A program made the translations under genes and the position numbers. 49,624 bases of DNA from Oligoflexia bacterium (GTDB lineage Bacteria > Bdellovibrionota_C > UBA2361 > JAFLCA01): assembly GCA_019694465.1 (NCBI GenBank), contig JAIBBV010000023.1, positions 1 through 49,624 of the forward strand. Direction: 5' to 3'. Below, in pieces: positions 1 to 8,233 of this stretch (its first letter is position 1; each line of letters starts with the position of its first letter). Under the pieces are notes generated by a model. The model saw only the letters and a program-made list of their open reading frames with translations. It made no database searches and was not told the origin of the DNA.

Positions 1-394
1 CTGTCCCAAGGTTTACAACTGTGAAATAGTCCGTCTCGCGAGCACAGCCGAATTTTTTTTCAGCTAGTGCCAAGGGGCGGCGATCATTATTAACAAGTAC
101 CTTACAACCAAGCGCATCCGAGAAAAGTTGCCGCAAATCACAGTTGACCGCGCCGCCTACCAAGGATCCGTACCTTAGTACGCCATGGTGCGAGAGCCCC
201 TTCATAGCGAGCCCGACAACGGAGTCGTTTTGCTGTTTATTGGCCCGCACATAGTCGAGCAGTCTGTTAACAAACTCCGCATTTCCTGGTTGGAAGTCAG
301 CTGTCGGGCAGATCTTCAAATCCAGCAAATCGTAGGCAGCCCCGAATCGCGCCAACTTAACTTTAGTGCCACCTACATCCACGCCTAAATACAT
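1..394 (-). CDS. ROK family sugar kinase, 3' part beyond window
   Basis: Only the N-terminal 131 residues are in the window; the gene runs off the left edge. The protein opens MYLGVDVGGTKVKLARF, the DxGGTK phosphate-1 motif of ROK/ASKHA sugar kinases. Further on VVGLAMKG and VLVNNDRRPLALAE resemble the second ASKHA segment, with an Asn-Asp pair where the family places its catalytic Asp. The start ATG at 394 is preceded on the minus strand by AAGGGGA, about 8 bases upstream, a good ribosome binding site. By family it should phosphorylate a free hexose or amino sugar with ATP; the substrate cannot be told and the zinc-binding part is not visible. It is divergent from the HAD phosphatase at 627 across 232 bases, and the pair may act on related sugar phosphates (inference). 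Confidence 0.85.
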   Translation of the reverse strand, partial: MYLGVDVGGTKVKLARFGAAYDLLDLKICPTADFQPGNAEFVNRLLDYVRANKQQNDSVVGLAMKGLSHHGVLRYGSLVGGAVNCDLRQLFSDALGCKVLVNNDRRPLALAEKKFGCARETDYFTVVNLGT

Positions 395-592
395 GAGAGG
401 ATTCCCCTTACTACGGCAAATAAGCCCACGCCCATCTGCTATCTATATTACCTAACAAGTCCTCTGCGGATATGGCATTTCCCCTACTCAAGGTCAACTA
501 CGCTTAACGGGTCTAAAGTTTTGACATTTTGTGCTGGCAAAGTCTCAACAATTTTACCAAATTGATTGCTAGTCATGTATTTGCCCATAAAA

Positions 593-620
593 TTGAATAG
601 GCCCTAAAGGTCTGTATAAT
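593..620 (+). promoter_or_regulatory. Candidate sigma-70 promoter of the HAD gene
   Basis: TTGAAT at 593-598 and a perfect TATAAT at 615-620 are separated by 16 bases. The ATG of the HAD gene starts at 627, six bases after the -10 box, so transcription would begin at or very near the start codon. No Shine-Dalgarno sequence sits at a useful distance (AAAGG is about 16 bases upstream). This suggests a leaderless mRNA. It is a pattern call only. Confidence 0.5.
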
Positions 621-626
621 GAACGA

Positions 627-1424
627 ATGCGTGAAATTGCTCCAAATAGCCTTACGGGTGTCCTATGCGACAAGGACGGCACCCTAGTCGACAAGGAGCG
701 CGTGGCCCTGGAAAAATGGGCGCAGGCGGCAGCTGAAGCAGGGTTTACTCTTCCAGAGCAAGTGCTTATTCCAATGCTTGGTCGGGATCGGGACACAGTC
801 ATGGGAACGGTACGCGAGCACCTGTCAGCTCAATCCCACGCGATGGAGGCAAGGATTGACGCATTGTTTGAAGCCCCCGGGGCAGCGGATGCGCCAGATG
901 CGAGTTCGGCGCGCATCGCCAGAGTAGTTGAAGAAGTGCGGGCAGCCAAGGAACGCTATGTGCGAGAGCACGTCGCCGCGCATGGCCTACCCCGCATGCC
1001 AGGCCTGGACGCATTTGTGGAGTACCTAAGAGGCAAAGTCGCCGAGAGCCAAGGACGCATTTTAGTGGCACTACCGACAGCTGATCAAACAGAAGACGCT
1101 CAGGCTCATTTGAGGGCAGTCGAGGCAAGCGATGTATTTGGTATAATTGTTGGCGCCGACATGGTTAAACGCGCCAAACCAGACCCAGAAACTTACGTGG
1201 TCGCGGCAAAACGCATAGGTCGAAGCCCATCCGAATGCGTAGCGATAGAGGACTCACCCGCTGGCCTTGAGGCAGCTATTGCAGCTGGTTGCGGAGCAAT
1301 CATCGTGATCCCAAACCGCTACTTACCTGAGGCAGCACGAGCTAAAATGATCTCGCAAGCAGACTTCGCCTGCAACTCCTTAGCGGAGGTTCCAGCGGTT
1401 CTCGATCGCTTATTGGTTAAGTAA
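627..1424 (+). CDS. HAD family hydrolase (phosphoglycolate phosphatase / beta-phosphoglucomutase-like)
   Basis: 265 residues, full length for a HAD subfamily IA enzyme. Motif I is CDKDGTLVD, with nucleophile Asp15 and acid/base Asp17. A helical cap follows (about residues 25-120). Motif II is the Thr in ALPTAD, and motifs III/IV are the Lys of RAKPDPETY and AIEDSPAGLEAA near the C terminus. Such enzymes remove phosphate from, or isomerise, small sugar phosphates in the cytoplasm; the substrate cannot be assigned. The cap region contains a low-complexity Ala/Asp stretch (APGAADAPDASSA) that is not typical. The gene stands alone, divergent from the ROK kinase and convergent with the AhpD-like gene. 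Its promoter suggests leaderless translation. Confidence 0.87.
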   Translation: MREIAPNSLTGVLCDKDGTLVDKERVALEKWAQAAAEAGFTLPEQVLIPMLGRDRDTVMGTVREHLSAQSHAMEARIDALFEAPGAADAPDASSARIARVVEEVRAAKERYVREHVAAHGLPRMPGLDAFVEYLRGKVAESQGRILVALPTADQTEDAQAHLRAVEASDVFGIIVGADMVKRAKPDPETYVVAAKRIGRSPSECVAIEDSPAGLEAAIAAGCGAIIVIPNRYLPEAARAKMISQADFACNSLAEVPAVLDRLLVK

Positions 1425-1445
1425 GCGCTAAGAATCTAGCGATCG
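1403..1445. terminator. Inverted repeat at the HAD / AhpD convergent junction
   Basis: CGATCGCT at 1403-1410 and AGCGATCG at 1438-1445 are perfect 8-base complements spanning the HAD stop codon. An alternative inner pairing, CGCTTA with TAAGCG, overlaps it. There is no T-run on either side, so as a terminator it would be weak. The position between two convergent genes is the main support. Confidence 0.25.
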
Positions 1446-1507
1446 ATACATCTAATCCCCAACCACAGGACGCTTCGATTACTAATAAAATTGGAATCTA
1501 ACAACTG

Positions 1508-1852
1508 CTACGCTGGAGGGGCCAATTGTTCAAGGGCCTGGAAGGCCTCGCAGCCATACACCGTGGCTGGGCCACCGCCCATAGAGACAGCCACACCAAT
1601 GGTCTCAACGATTTCTTCGCGAGTTGCCCCAGCGCGCAAGGCGTCCGAGACATGGCGTGCTATACAGCCATCACAACGCGCACAAATTGAAATGCCCAAG
1701 GCGATCAGCTCTTTGAACTTGGTGTCAAGCGCCCCTTTTGCCATCGCCGCATGGTGCAGCTGCACAAAAGCACCCATCGGACCCTTTAGCTCAGCGCCAA
1801 GTTTGCGCGCTGTAGCGGAAAGATCATTTAGCTTCTCTTTGTAGTCTTTCAT
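1508..1852 (-). CDS. AhpD-like carboxymuconolactone decarboxylase family protein
   Basis: 114 residues, the usual size for a single-domain member of this all-helical family. Glu48, Cys60, Cys63 and His67 fit the AhpD signature E-x11-C-x2-C-x3-H exactly (ICARCDGCIARH), which indicates a redox-active thiol pair rather than the lactone decarboxylase site. A further Cys57 lies just before the pair. Such proteins reduce peroxides or act as disulfide reductants in the cytoplasm. The start at 1852 has AGGGAGA about 8 bases upstream. It lies 12 bases after the GINT1_N-like gene on the same strand, so the two are probably co-transcribed; the functional link is unclear. Confidence 0.9.
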   Translation of the reverse strand: MKDYKEKLNDLSATARKLGAELKGPMGAFVQLHHAAMAKGALDTKFKELIALGISICARCDGCIARHVSDALRAGATREEIVETIGVAVSMGGGPATVYGCEAFQALEQLAPPA

Positions 1853-1864
1853 TGTTAGTTCTCC

Positions 1865-2767
1865 CTAATTAAGAGTTCCGGCCCCATCGACAAACCCCAA
1901 CCAACTCCCATCAGGCAGCCGCCAGGGATCCATGTGATGCATTCCAACGCTGTTCCACCCACCGTCAGCAGGAGCCAAGATCGGCTTATCACTTAGCTCA
2001 TGCTCACGAAAACGCCGCGAATCAAGCTCATCTACTACGAGCGCGCGTAGTTGATGGCCGTAACGCACCCGATTGTCCTGTCCAAACCTAAGCAGTTTCC
2101 CGTCATAGGAAATGACACGGCCCCCAGGTCTAGCTCGCGACTTTCTCCGCAAGTAAACCCATGGTTTACGCTGTGGCACCCAAGGACCTAAAGGAGTTTC
2201 AGCATGAAAAATTCGCAAGCCATAGGCGCCCATGCCGGCAAACATCCACCAGCGCCCCTGCCATTCTACAATCGAGCAATCCTTATACTTACCTTCGATT
2301 AGATTTCCCACCAGCGCCCAAGAGTAAGGAAACTCGACTGCGCGGTATAAGCGCACAGCACCACCCTTACGCCCTTCAGGCAACATGTACATGTTGCCGT
2401 TGAACTCAAAAACATAGGGATAAGAAAGGTGGAATGGCTCATGCAGAACAACTCGCTCGTAATTCCATTTAACTGTATCGGTGGAAGTCGCGCAGGAAAT
2501 AACACCTCGCCCACGCACACGATCAAAAGTCTCAAAAAAAAGGTACCAACGCCCATCGCGATGCCAAGCAAATGGATCAGCTACAAATGTTGCCTCACAG
2601 TCGGTGACATCACGATGCGTCAAAATGGGACGCTCGTGCTCGGGATTGAGGCTCAAAGCCTCCAAAGTTGGACCGCGTCTTAGACCTAGCGACCAAGGGG
2701 TGAGTACCGCTGCTGGAGTGAGGCGTTTCGTCGAGCGCCCTGGCGTAGATTTGAATAAGGAAAACAT
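1865..2767 (-). CDS. GINT1_N-like five-bladed propeller protein, polysaccharide-associated
   Basis: About 300 residues. The core starts near residue 40 and has repeated propeller strands: FVADPFAWHRDGRWYLFFE, SYPYVFEFNGNMYMLPE, CSIVEWQGRWWMFAG, and a C-terminal HMDPWRLPDGSWLGFVDG. This resembles the N-terminal domain family of plant glucosamine inositolphosphorylceramide transferase (GINT1_N), which in bacteria occurs as stand-alone proteins beside glycosyltransferase genes. The activity is unknown; the fold recalls GH43-type propellers. The start is uncertain: the frame stays open to GTG 2821, with another ATG at 2800, and none has a strong ribosome binding site. ATG 2767 leaves more room for promoters in the divergent gap towards the GT4 gene. 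The neighbours support a role in surface glycan assembly. Confidence 0.7.
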   Translation of the reverse strand: MFSLFKSTPGRSTKRLTPAAVLTPWSLGLRRGPTLEALSLNPEHERPILTHRDVTDCEATFVADPFAWHRDGRWYLFFETFDRVRGRGVISCATSTDTVKWNYERVVLHEPFHLSYPYVFEFNGNMYMLPEGRKGGAVRLYRAVEFPYSWALVGNLIEGKYKDCSIVEWQGRWWMFAGMGAYGLRIFHAETPLGPWVPQRKPWVYLRRKSRARPGGRVISYDGKLLRFGQDNRVRYGHQLRALVVDELDSRRFREHELSDKPILAPADGGWNSVGMHHMDPWRLPDGSWLGFVDGAGTLN

Positions 2768-2872
2768 ATTATTTGTTGCCACGGTCCCTGCCCCAAGCAT
2801 AGCCCCGCTATTGTTACGCACACTAATTGTTTCGCCAGACCTAAGGTTGCATTTGGCCTTAACAATGTCAAA

Positions 2873-3964
2873 ATGCGGACTATGCCGAGCCTACTTGCCA
2901 TTACTCAGGATCCGGATTTGATTGAGGCGCACGTTTTGTGTGCTATGGCGAAGCGTGGCTTTAATGTAAAGGTACTGCTATCGCCCAAGGCGCGCCAATT
3001 AGCATTATTCAAAGCAGCTGCGGTCCCTTGCGAGGAAATTCACTACAACAGTCGTTTCGATCTATCAGCCATTCGTACTATTCGACGCGAATTAGCAAAA
3101 CAGTATTACGATATTGTGCACTGCTTTGTGAATCGCAGCCTATCAAATGCGCTTGTGAGTGGCCTCCCCAAATCAACCAAGCTTGTGGCCTATCGCGGAA
3201 CTATGGGGCACCTTAGCAAATGGAGCCCGCTATCCTGGATGGCCTACCTTAACCCACGCGTAGACAAAATCGTGTGTGTATCCAAGGCCGTTCGCGAATA
3301 TTTATCTAAAATGGTACCAGCTAATAAGCTAATTACAATCTACAAGGGTCACGACCCGGCTTGGTATGCGGGTGTGCAACCGGCAAACCTTAGCGAACTA
3401 GGGATACCCAAAGGAGCTTTTGTTGTTTCTTGCTTGGCTAATATTAGACCAGTCAAAGGCGTTCCATATTTACTTGAGGCAATCCGCAATTTCGATAACC
3501 CGCAGGTGCACCTAATACTGATTGGGCACTTAGATCAAAAAACAAAAAATGCGCTGATGAGTGATGAGAAACTCTCTGGGCGCATTCATGCGCTAGGATT
3601 TCGAAGTGATGCCTGGTCATTCCTTGCAGCCAGTAGTTGTTTTGCAATGGTTTCCGTGGAGCGTGAGGGTCTATCAAAAGCTACCATTGAAGCCATGAGC
3701 TTGGGGGTAACCCCAATTGTAACTAATGTCGGCGGACTGCCTGAAGTAGTGGAATCTGGTGCCTCTGGGGTAGTGGTCCCTCCACGTGACGCAGGAGCTA
3801 TCAAAGACGCAATCCTAAAGCTATATGGTGCACCATCTGAGCGTCAAAGGCTTGCGCTGGCTGCCCAAACTCGCGTTAGAGAGTTTTTCAACATTTCTCA
3901 AACGATAGAACTTACATATGGGCTATACCAAGAACTGGCCCACTCCGAACGGGCAAAGTTATGA
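2873..3964 (+). CDS. Glycosyltransferase family 4
   Basis: 363 residues with the two Rossmann-like halves of a GT-B enzyme. The N-terminal half carries the acceptor side. The C-terminal half starts near KGAFVVSCLANIRPVKGVPYLL, the hinge and sugar-nucleotide domain, and contains EREGLSKATIEAMSLG with the paired Glu of the E-x7-E retaining motif, then VGGLPEVVESGASGVVVPPRD, the usual GT4 C-terminal pattern. It should transfer a sugar from a nucleotide-sugar donor to a growing glycan at the cytoplasmic face; donor and acceptor are unknown. Its stop overlaps the start of the phosphatase gene by four bases (ATGA), so the two are translationally coupled. It is divergent from the GINT1_N-like gene. 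Confidence 0.9.
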   Translation: MRTMPSLLAITQDPDLIEAHVLCAMAKRGFNVKVLLSPKARQLALFKAAAVPCEEIHYNSRFDLSAIRTIRRELAKQYYDIVHCFVNRSLSNALVSGLPKSTKLVAYRGTMGHLSKWSPLSWMAYLNPRVDKIVCVSKAVREYLSKMVPANKLITIYKGHDPAWYAGVQPANLSELGIPKGAFVVSCLANIRPVKGVPYLLEAIRNFDNPQVHLILIGHLDQKTKNALMSDEKLSGRIHALGFRSDAWSFLAASSCFAMVSVEREGLSKATIEAMSLGVTPIVTNVGGLPEVVESGASGVVVPPRDAGAIKDAILKLYGAPSERQRLALAAQTRVREFFNISQTIELTYGLYQELAHSERAKL

Positions 3965-5145
3965 AATCGAGCAGCAAGGTAGTCTTGTTCAAGCCATTGA
4001 TGGCACTTTCAGCTATAGCTGCTGGATTAGGCCTGGCCTATTGGGCCCCAGGCGAAGCCAGCTCCCGCGCAACACGCACTGACGCACAAGGCCCATACCT
4101 GCAAGCAACTAGCGACACTTCTACAAGTATTCTCTATCGCCCAGCAGATGATCGGTCCTATCAACTGCAATACAGGACGGGCGAGGCAAGCTGGTTGGAA
4201 GCTCGACTCCAAGCGACTGCCAGCACATTGAAAATTCAGCTAAATAACCTGAAACCCGACACGACTTATACTTATCGACTGGTCGCGGGCGACAACCGTG
4301 GAAACAGTGAATTTCAGTTTAAGACTGCCCCCGCACCCGGCTCTTCGGCCAACATAAAGGTTGCCGTTTTTGGCGACAGTGGCTCGGGCGACTCACATCA
4401 AATTGCTGTCGCAAAGCGAATGCAAGATTGGCAGCCAAACATCCTTTTGCATCTTGGAGATATAGTATACCCCAACGGAGAGGAGGTTCTTTACGAAGAA
4501 CGTTTTTTTAAGCCCTATGCCGCCCTTCTTTCTTCCACTACTATCTTCCCTACGCTTGGCAACCACGACCTACCTAACATACATGCCTATACATCAATAT
4601 TCGCTGTTCCCTTCCAACAGTCTGGTAGCCCTTCGCCGCGCTTCTACTCATTTAATTTTGGCTCTGCCCATTTTGTAGCTCTGGACTCTAACCTTGGACT
4701 AAGCGCGAACTCGGAGCAGTTAATCTGGCTGCAACAAGATCTAAAGCAGAGGAATTTAGCACTCTATCCTTGGACAATAGTTTACATGCACCACCCGCTA
4801 CGGAGCACGACGCGTGAGCCTGAGATGGCTTGGCGATCAGAAGCGCTTAATCTCTTCGAGAGTGCAGGAGTAGACTTGGTTCTTGCTGGGCATGATCATG
4901 CCTATCAGCGCTTCATTGCACCTGAAGCAGGAAAGCTACCAAGTCCAATTTTTATAGTAAGCGGGGGCGGTGGTAAAAAACTCTACCCACAACAAATCAG
5001 CGATCCACAATTGGCAGTGTATCAGCAAAGCTTTCACTTCGTTGGTCTCGTACTCAACAGGCACCAGCTCTCACTAGAAGCAATCGACGAGCAGGGTAAG
5101 ACATTCGATACTTATCGAATTGAAAAGTCTGCGGCTGTTAATTGA
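3961..5145 (+). CDS. Purple acid phosphatase-like metallophosphoesterase, secreted
   Basis: 394 residues. Residues 1-34 look like a Sec signal or N-terminal anchor (hydrophobic run, then PGEASS). A fibronectin-like domain follows (about 45-123; NLKPDTTYTYRL), then the calcineurin-like phosphoesterase. Metal ligands are in order: VFGDSGSGD (Asp139), GDIVY (Asp167), GNHD (200-203), MHH (276-278) and GHDH (310-313). This is the FN3 plus metallophos arrangement of purple acid phosphatases. It should hydrolyse phosphomonoesters or diesters in the periplasm or outside the cell. The four-base overlap with the GT4 gene suggests a link to glycan synthesis, for example dephosphorylating a released lipid carrier or glycan (inference). 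Confidence 0.85.
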   Translation: MKSSSKVVLFKPLMALSAIAAGLGLAYWAPGEASSRATRTDAQGPYLQATSDTSTSILYRPADDRSYQLQYRTGEASWLEARLQATASTLKIQLNNLKPDTTYTYRLVAGDNRGNSEFQFKTAPAPGSSANIKVAVFGDSGSGDSHQIAVAKRMQDWQPNILLHLGDIVYPNGEEVLYEERFFKPYAALLSSTTIFPTLGNHDLPNIHAYTSIFAVPFQQSGSPSPRFYSFNFGSAHFVALDSNLGLSANSEQLIWLQQDLKQRNLALYPWTIVYMHHPLRSTTREPEMAWRSEALNLFESAGVDLVLAGHDHAYQRFIAPEAGKLPSPIFIVSGGGGKKLYPQQISDPQLAVYQQSFHFVGLVLNRHQLSLEAIDEQGKTFDTYRIEKSAAVN

Positions 5146-5318
5146 ATCTGTTGTGGGAAGCGAATCGACTCAAACACTTTCTAGCGGCGACGCTGTTAAG
5201 AACTTCCACGAATAGGGCAAACCATTTCATAGTCACCCCTGTAGCTCGCTGTTCACATCATTCACTAGACTTTTCCTCCCCATCTGCGATAGTCAAAGAT
5301 GGGAATGGTGGGTAGTAG

Positions 5319-7238
5319 ATGGAAATATCAGAACGCTTAAACACTAAATTATTCACACCTTGGACTCTAATGGCACTAGCTTTGGCGTGTGCCTCCTTTG
5401 TTCTTTTCCAATGTGCCTGGGTTGCTGACGATCTCTACATTACGATTCGAACAATTGACAATTTTGTGAATGGGTATGGCTTAAGCTGGAGCATATATGA
5501 TCGCATTCTAGCTATTACGCACCCCCTCTGGCTCCTCTTACTAACTCCATTTTATGCACTTACGCGAGAGAGCTACTATACCCCGATAGCAATCTCAATC
5601 GTTCTATCTTTACTAACCATTGCTATTCTTGGCTTCCACTTTCTGGCAACACAATCACGCCTGTTCTTACTTATCTTTCTGCTGTTGGGATCCAAATGCT
5701 TCATCGACTATTCCACATCTGGCTTTGAAAATTGCTTGGCGCATTTTTTATTAGCAGTTTTTCTTACTACCTACTTTTCGAAGAGGCGTTCAAATAGTCC
5801 ACATCATTTTCTATCCCTAACTTTCTTGGGGGCACTTATAATCCTTAACCGACTTGATCATATAATTCTTGTAGCCCCAGCTTTGGCAGAAAGTTTTTTT
5901 CGGCAGAAATCCAAGAGGCGGGCATGTCTTGAAATTATACTAGGATTCTTACCATTTGCCATTTGGGAGGCGTTTTCCTTGGTATACTATGGCTTTGCTT
6001 TACCCAATACCTATTACGCTAAACTTGTCACTGGTTATGATCTCGACTCACATTTATTCACGGGAACTCTGTACTTCGTTACCTGGGCCACCTGGGATCT
6101 TTTGAGTCTACTAACTGTAGCGATCGGAACATCTCTTCAGTTATTCTCGCGAAAACGTCGCCACCAGGCACTGGCAGTTGCCACTATACTTTACATCACT
6201 TACGTAGTTTGGATTGGCGGCGACTATATGATGGGCAGGTTTCTGTCAGCGCCATTTCTTGTGTCCCTCTTCGGCCTGCTTAAGTGCATTCGGAAGAATA
6301 GCTTCGGGGTCGCGTTTCTGATTTGCCTCAGCTCAATTTATTTGCTTGCAAACTCTCGTTCAAACATTCGAACTCTCTTTGAATACCCGAGTGATATTAG
6401 CCCAGCTCCAATTTCTATTACCAATGTTATTGATGGTCGAGGCCGATACAGTCCTGGCTATGCGCTCCCTGTTAATTTCCCAACTCGCTTTGCGCATGTA
6501 TCAAACGCTGAGTACGCCTGCAACAGAGAAGATCCAATTGTTAAAGCAGTTAGAGTTGAAGCAATCATGGGAATTGTAGGTTGGGGAAGCTGTCGGGAAC
6601 AAAAAATCATTGATGTTTTTGCAATTACCGATCCTTTACTAGCGCACATTCCTGCCCTACCTAACCAAAGGGTTGGGCACTACCTGCGAGCGATTCCCGT
6701 TGGGTACTTGGAAAGCGTAGCAGCTGACAAAAATCTCATAACTGATCCAAACTTAAATGAATTCAATGAAAAGCTGCTCCTACTCATGAAGGGGGAACTT
6801 TGGTCGCTACAGCGCTTTGTTGAAATCGCCAAAATGAATTTGGGATATTATGATACGTTAATTACAAAGTACGCAGAACGCCAATATGATAGAATCCCGG
6901 CAACAATGCTTGCACTAAAATCTAACGAAGGCGCCAGAGTCGAACATGGCATTACACAATTTACAAGCAAGGGGCTATCAGTCCAATTTGGAGGGCAGCA
7001 ATCAGCTAAACAGCTCGAAATGACAATCCAACGCGAGAATGGTCGCAAATACAGAATTATCTATAAATTATCCGGTAAAGTTGTGACCAGCTCTGAAATT
7101 AATGAAGAAGGTCGAGAATTTCTTAAGCGCCTATATCTTGCCGTACCGAGTCAGGCCCAACGTGGATTCGACTCCATTCACATTGAACCAACTGGCGGAG
7201 ACGGGACATATTATATTCAAAATTTAATACTGCATTAA
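5319..7238 (+). CDS. GT-C type membrane glycosyltransferase, arabinofuranosyltransferase-like
   Basis: 639 residues. The first 350 contain about ten hydrophobic segments; the rest is a soluble, probably periplasmic domain. The first loop has WVADDLYITIRTIDNF followed by GYGLSWSI and ITHPLWLLLL. This is the Asp-Asp start and HPLWL pattern of AftB-like and PMT/GT39-like polyprenyl-phosphate-sugar transferases. It would use a lipid-linked sugar on the periplasmic side. The C-terminal domain (about 360-639) includes YCNREDP-type cysteine spacing and a beta-rich end; no known domain is recognised. It is 173 bases from the phosphatase gene, so may or may not share its promoter. A hairpin at 5279-5303 lies just upstream of the start. 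Confidence 0.75.
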   Translation: MEISERLNTKLFTPWTLMALALACASFVLFQCAWVADDLYITIRTIDNFVNGYGLSWSIYDRILAITHPLWLLLLTPFYALTRESYYTPIAISIVLSLLTIAILGFHFLATQSRLFLLIFLLLGSKCFIDYSTSGFENCLAHFLLAVFLTTYFSKRRSNSPHHFLSLTFLGALIILNRLDHIILVAPALAESFFRQKSKRRACLEIILGFLPFAIWEAFSLVYYGFALPNTYYAKLVTGYDLDSHLFTGTLYFVTWATWDLLSLLTVAIGTSLQLFSRKRRHQALAVATILYITYVVWIGGDYMMGRFLSAPFLVSLFGLLKCIRKNSFGVAFLICLSSIYLLANSRSNIRTLFEYPSDISPAPISITNVIDGRGRYSPGYALPVNFPTRFAHVSNAEYACNREDPIVKAVRVEAIMGIVGWGSCREQKIIDVFAITDPLLAHIPALPNQRVGHYLRAIPVGYLESVAADKNLITDPNLNEFNEKLLLLMKGELWSLQRFVEIAKMNLGYYDTLITKYAERQYDRIPATMLALKSNEGARVEHGITQFTSKGLSVQFGGQQSAKQLEMTIQRENGRKYRIIYKLSGKVVTSSEINEEGREFLKRLYLAVPSQAQRGFDSIHIEPTGGDGTYYIQNLILH

Positions 7239-7550
7239 GGGCACTCGTTCGTTCCGCGCCTCATTTATTACTATTACGAAACTAATGCAGGGCCTCCGGC
7301 TCATAGACCTTCTGCTTCAAGCTATGGTTCTCCATTAGCAGAGACAGATTCCCGCGCTCTTCTATCTCCGATGTCAGCATACAATTGAACTGGGCAGGCA
7401 GTTCGCGGCCATTTTTTATCTCACCATTTCAGCTAGTTATACCTCTTGCGCAAAAGGATGCTAGCGTTTCTTGACTAGGATGTACAATTAGTACATCCTT
7501 TTTATAGGCCCAGCGTTGCACACTGGGGACCACAAATGAATGGAGGTTGT
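7239..7550. other. 312-base non-coding gap
   Basis: No open frame of credible length on either strand. The only structure seen is the 9-base inverted repeat at 7477-7499, listed separately. The lipoprotein ribosome binding site GGAGG at 7542-7546 lies at the right end. Confidence 0.5.
7477..7503 (+). terminator. Perfect 9-bp hairpin followed by five T: terminator or operator
   Basis: AGGATGTAC (7477-7485) and GTACATCCT (7491-7499) pair perfectly around AATTA, and T continues to 7503. This has the form of an intrinsic terminator for the GT-C transcript, although the stem is AT-rich and 240 bases past the stop. TTGACT sits directly before it at 7471-7476, so it could instead be an operator inside the promoter of the lipoprotein gene. 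No good -10 box is found at the right distance. Confidence 0.4.
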
Positions 7551-8150
7551 ATGAAAGAAGTTAACAAGAGTTTGAAAATTGCTGGGCTACTTTGCTTGTG
7601 CCTGTATCTGGCTGCCTGCGGCGGTGGTGGTGGCAGTAGCGGCTCCGATCAATACTCAAGCAAATTGGCGGACAAGAAAATTATTTCTGAGATTGATGCT
7701 CAAGACTATCAAAAGCTCTGCCATCGCCTTAACAGCTGGGTACAAAGTCACAATACACGCACATCAATTTGTACCCTAGCCGGGGTAATTTTTGGAGAGC
7801 TCGTAGATGAGCAGGGCAACTCCGTAAACGGCTGCACTAGCCTGGTGGATGAATGTGAGCATCAAAGCGCCAATCACCAATCCGACGAGGACGAGTCTTG
7901 TATTGTAAATTCACCAGACAAGCTTGCCAGTTGCTCCGCTCCCATAAGCGAACTTGACAGCTGCTTAAATGACTACCTGGGGCAAGTTGATGCGCTCTTA
8001 GCATCGGTGAGTTGCTCAATTGCGGGAGACAAAGCACGAATTGAAGAAATCATAGGCACGTATGGCCAAACACCGCCCACGGAAAACTGCCTATCCCTAA
8101 AGGCCAAGTGCCCTGAGCTATTTCGCAAGCCAGAGACTCAGCAGCCTTAA
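7551..8150 (+). CDS. Cysteine-rich lipoprotein of unknown function
   Basis: 199 residues from ATG 7551, chosen over an upstream ATG at 7536 because GGAGG lies four bases before 7551. The N terminus MKEVNKSLKIAGLLCLCLYL ends in the lipobox LAAC, followed by a glycine/serine linker. The mature part has about ten further cysteines in a helical context (for example NGCTSLVDECEH, LASCSAP, LDSCLND), so it is probably a disulfide-bonded periplasmic or outer-membrane protein. An acidic patch, SDEDES, lies mid-protein. I recognise no named family. A strong terminator follows directly at 8156, so it is probably a single-gene transcript. Confidence 0.75.
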   Translation: MKEVNKSLKIAGLLCLCLYLAACGGGGGSSGSDQYSSKLADKKIISEIDAQDYQKLCHRLNSWVQSHNTRTSICTLAGVIFGELVDEQGNSVNGCTSLVDECEHQSANHQSDEDESCIVNSPDKLASCSAPISELDSCLNDYLGQVDALLASVSCSIAGDKARIEEIIGTYGQTPPTENCLSLKAKCPELFRKPETQQP

Positions 8151-8155
8151 GTTGG

Positions 8156-8200
8156 GAAGGGGTAGACTGGAACTTGTGCCCAGTCTGCCCCTTCAATTTT
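8156..8200 (+). terminator. Strong rho-independent terminator after the lipoprotein gene
   Basis: A 15-base stem, GAAGGGGTAGACTGG at 8156-8170 with CCAGTCTGCCCCTTC at 8180-8194, has one T-G wobble and a 9-base loop, followed by AATTTT. It begins six bases after the lipoprotein stop codon. Confidence 0.85.
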
Positions 8201-8207
8201 CCTAGCA

Positions 8208-8219
8208 CTGTATATACAG
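8208..8219. promoter_or_regulatory. 12-bp perfect palindrome upstream of the Tat lipoprotein gene
   Basis: CTGTATATACAG is a perfect dyad 14 bases before ATG 8234. It sits where a promoter or operator would be, between the terminator and the next gene. It shares CTGT...ACAG with LexA boxes, but the spacing is four bases, not eight, so it is not a standard LexA site. Confidence 0.3.
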
Positions 8220-8233
8220 ATTTAAGAGAAGTT

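Noticed and set aside
5279..5303. CCCATCT/AGATGGG hairpin before the GT-C gene as a riboswitch or attenuator
   Set aside because: It is a single 7-bp stem without a T-run or a conserved aptamer; there is not enough to call it.
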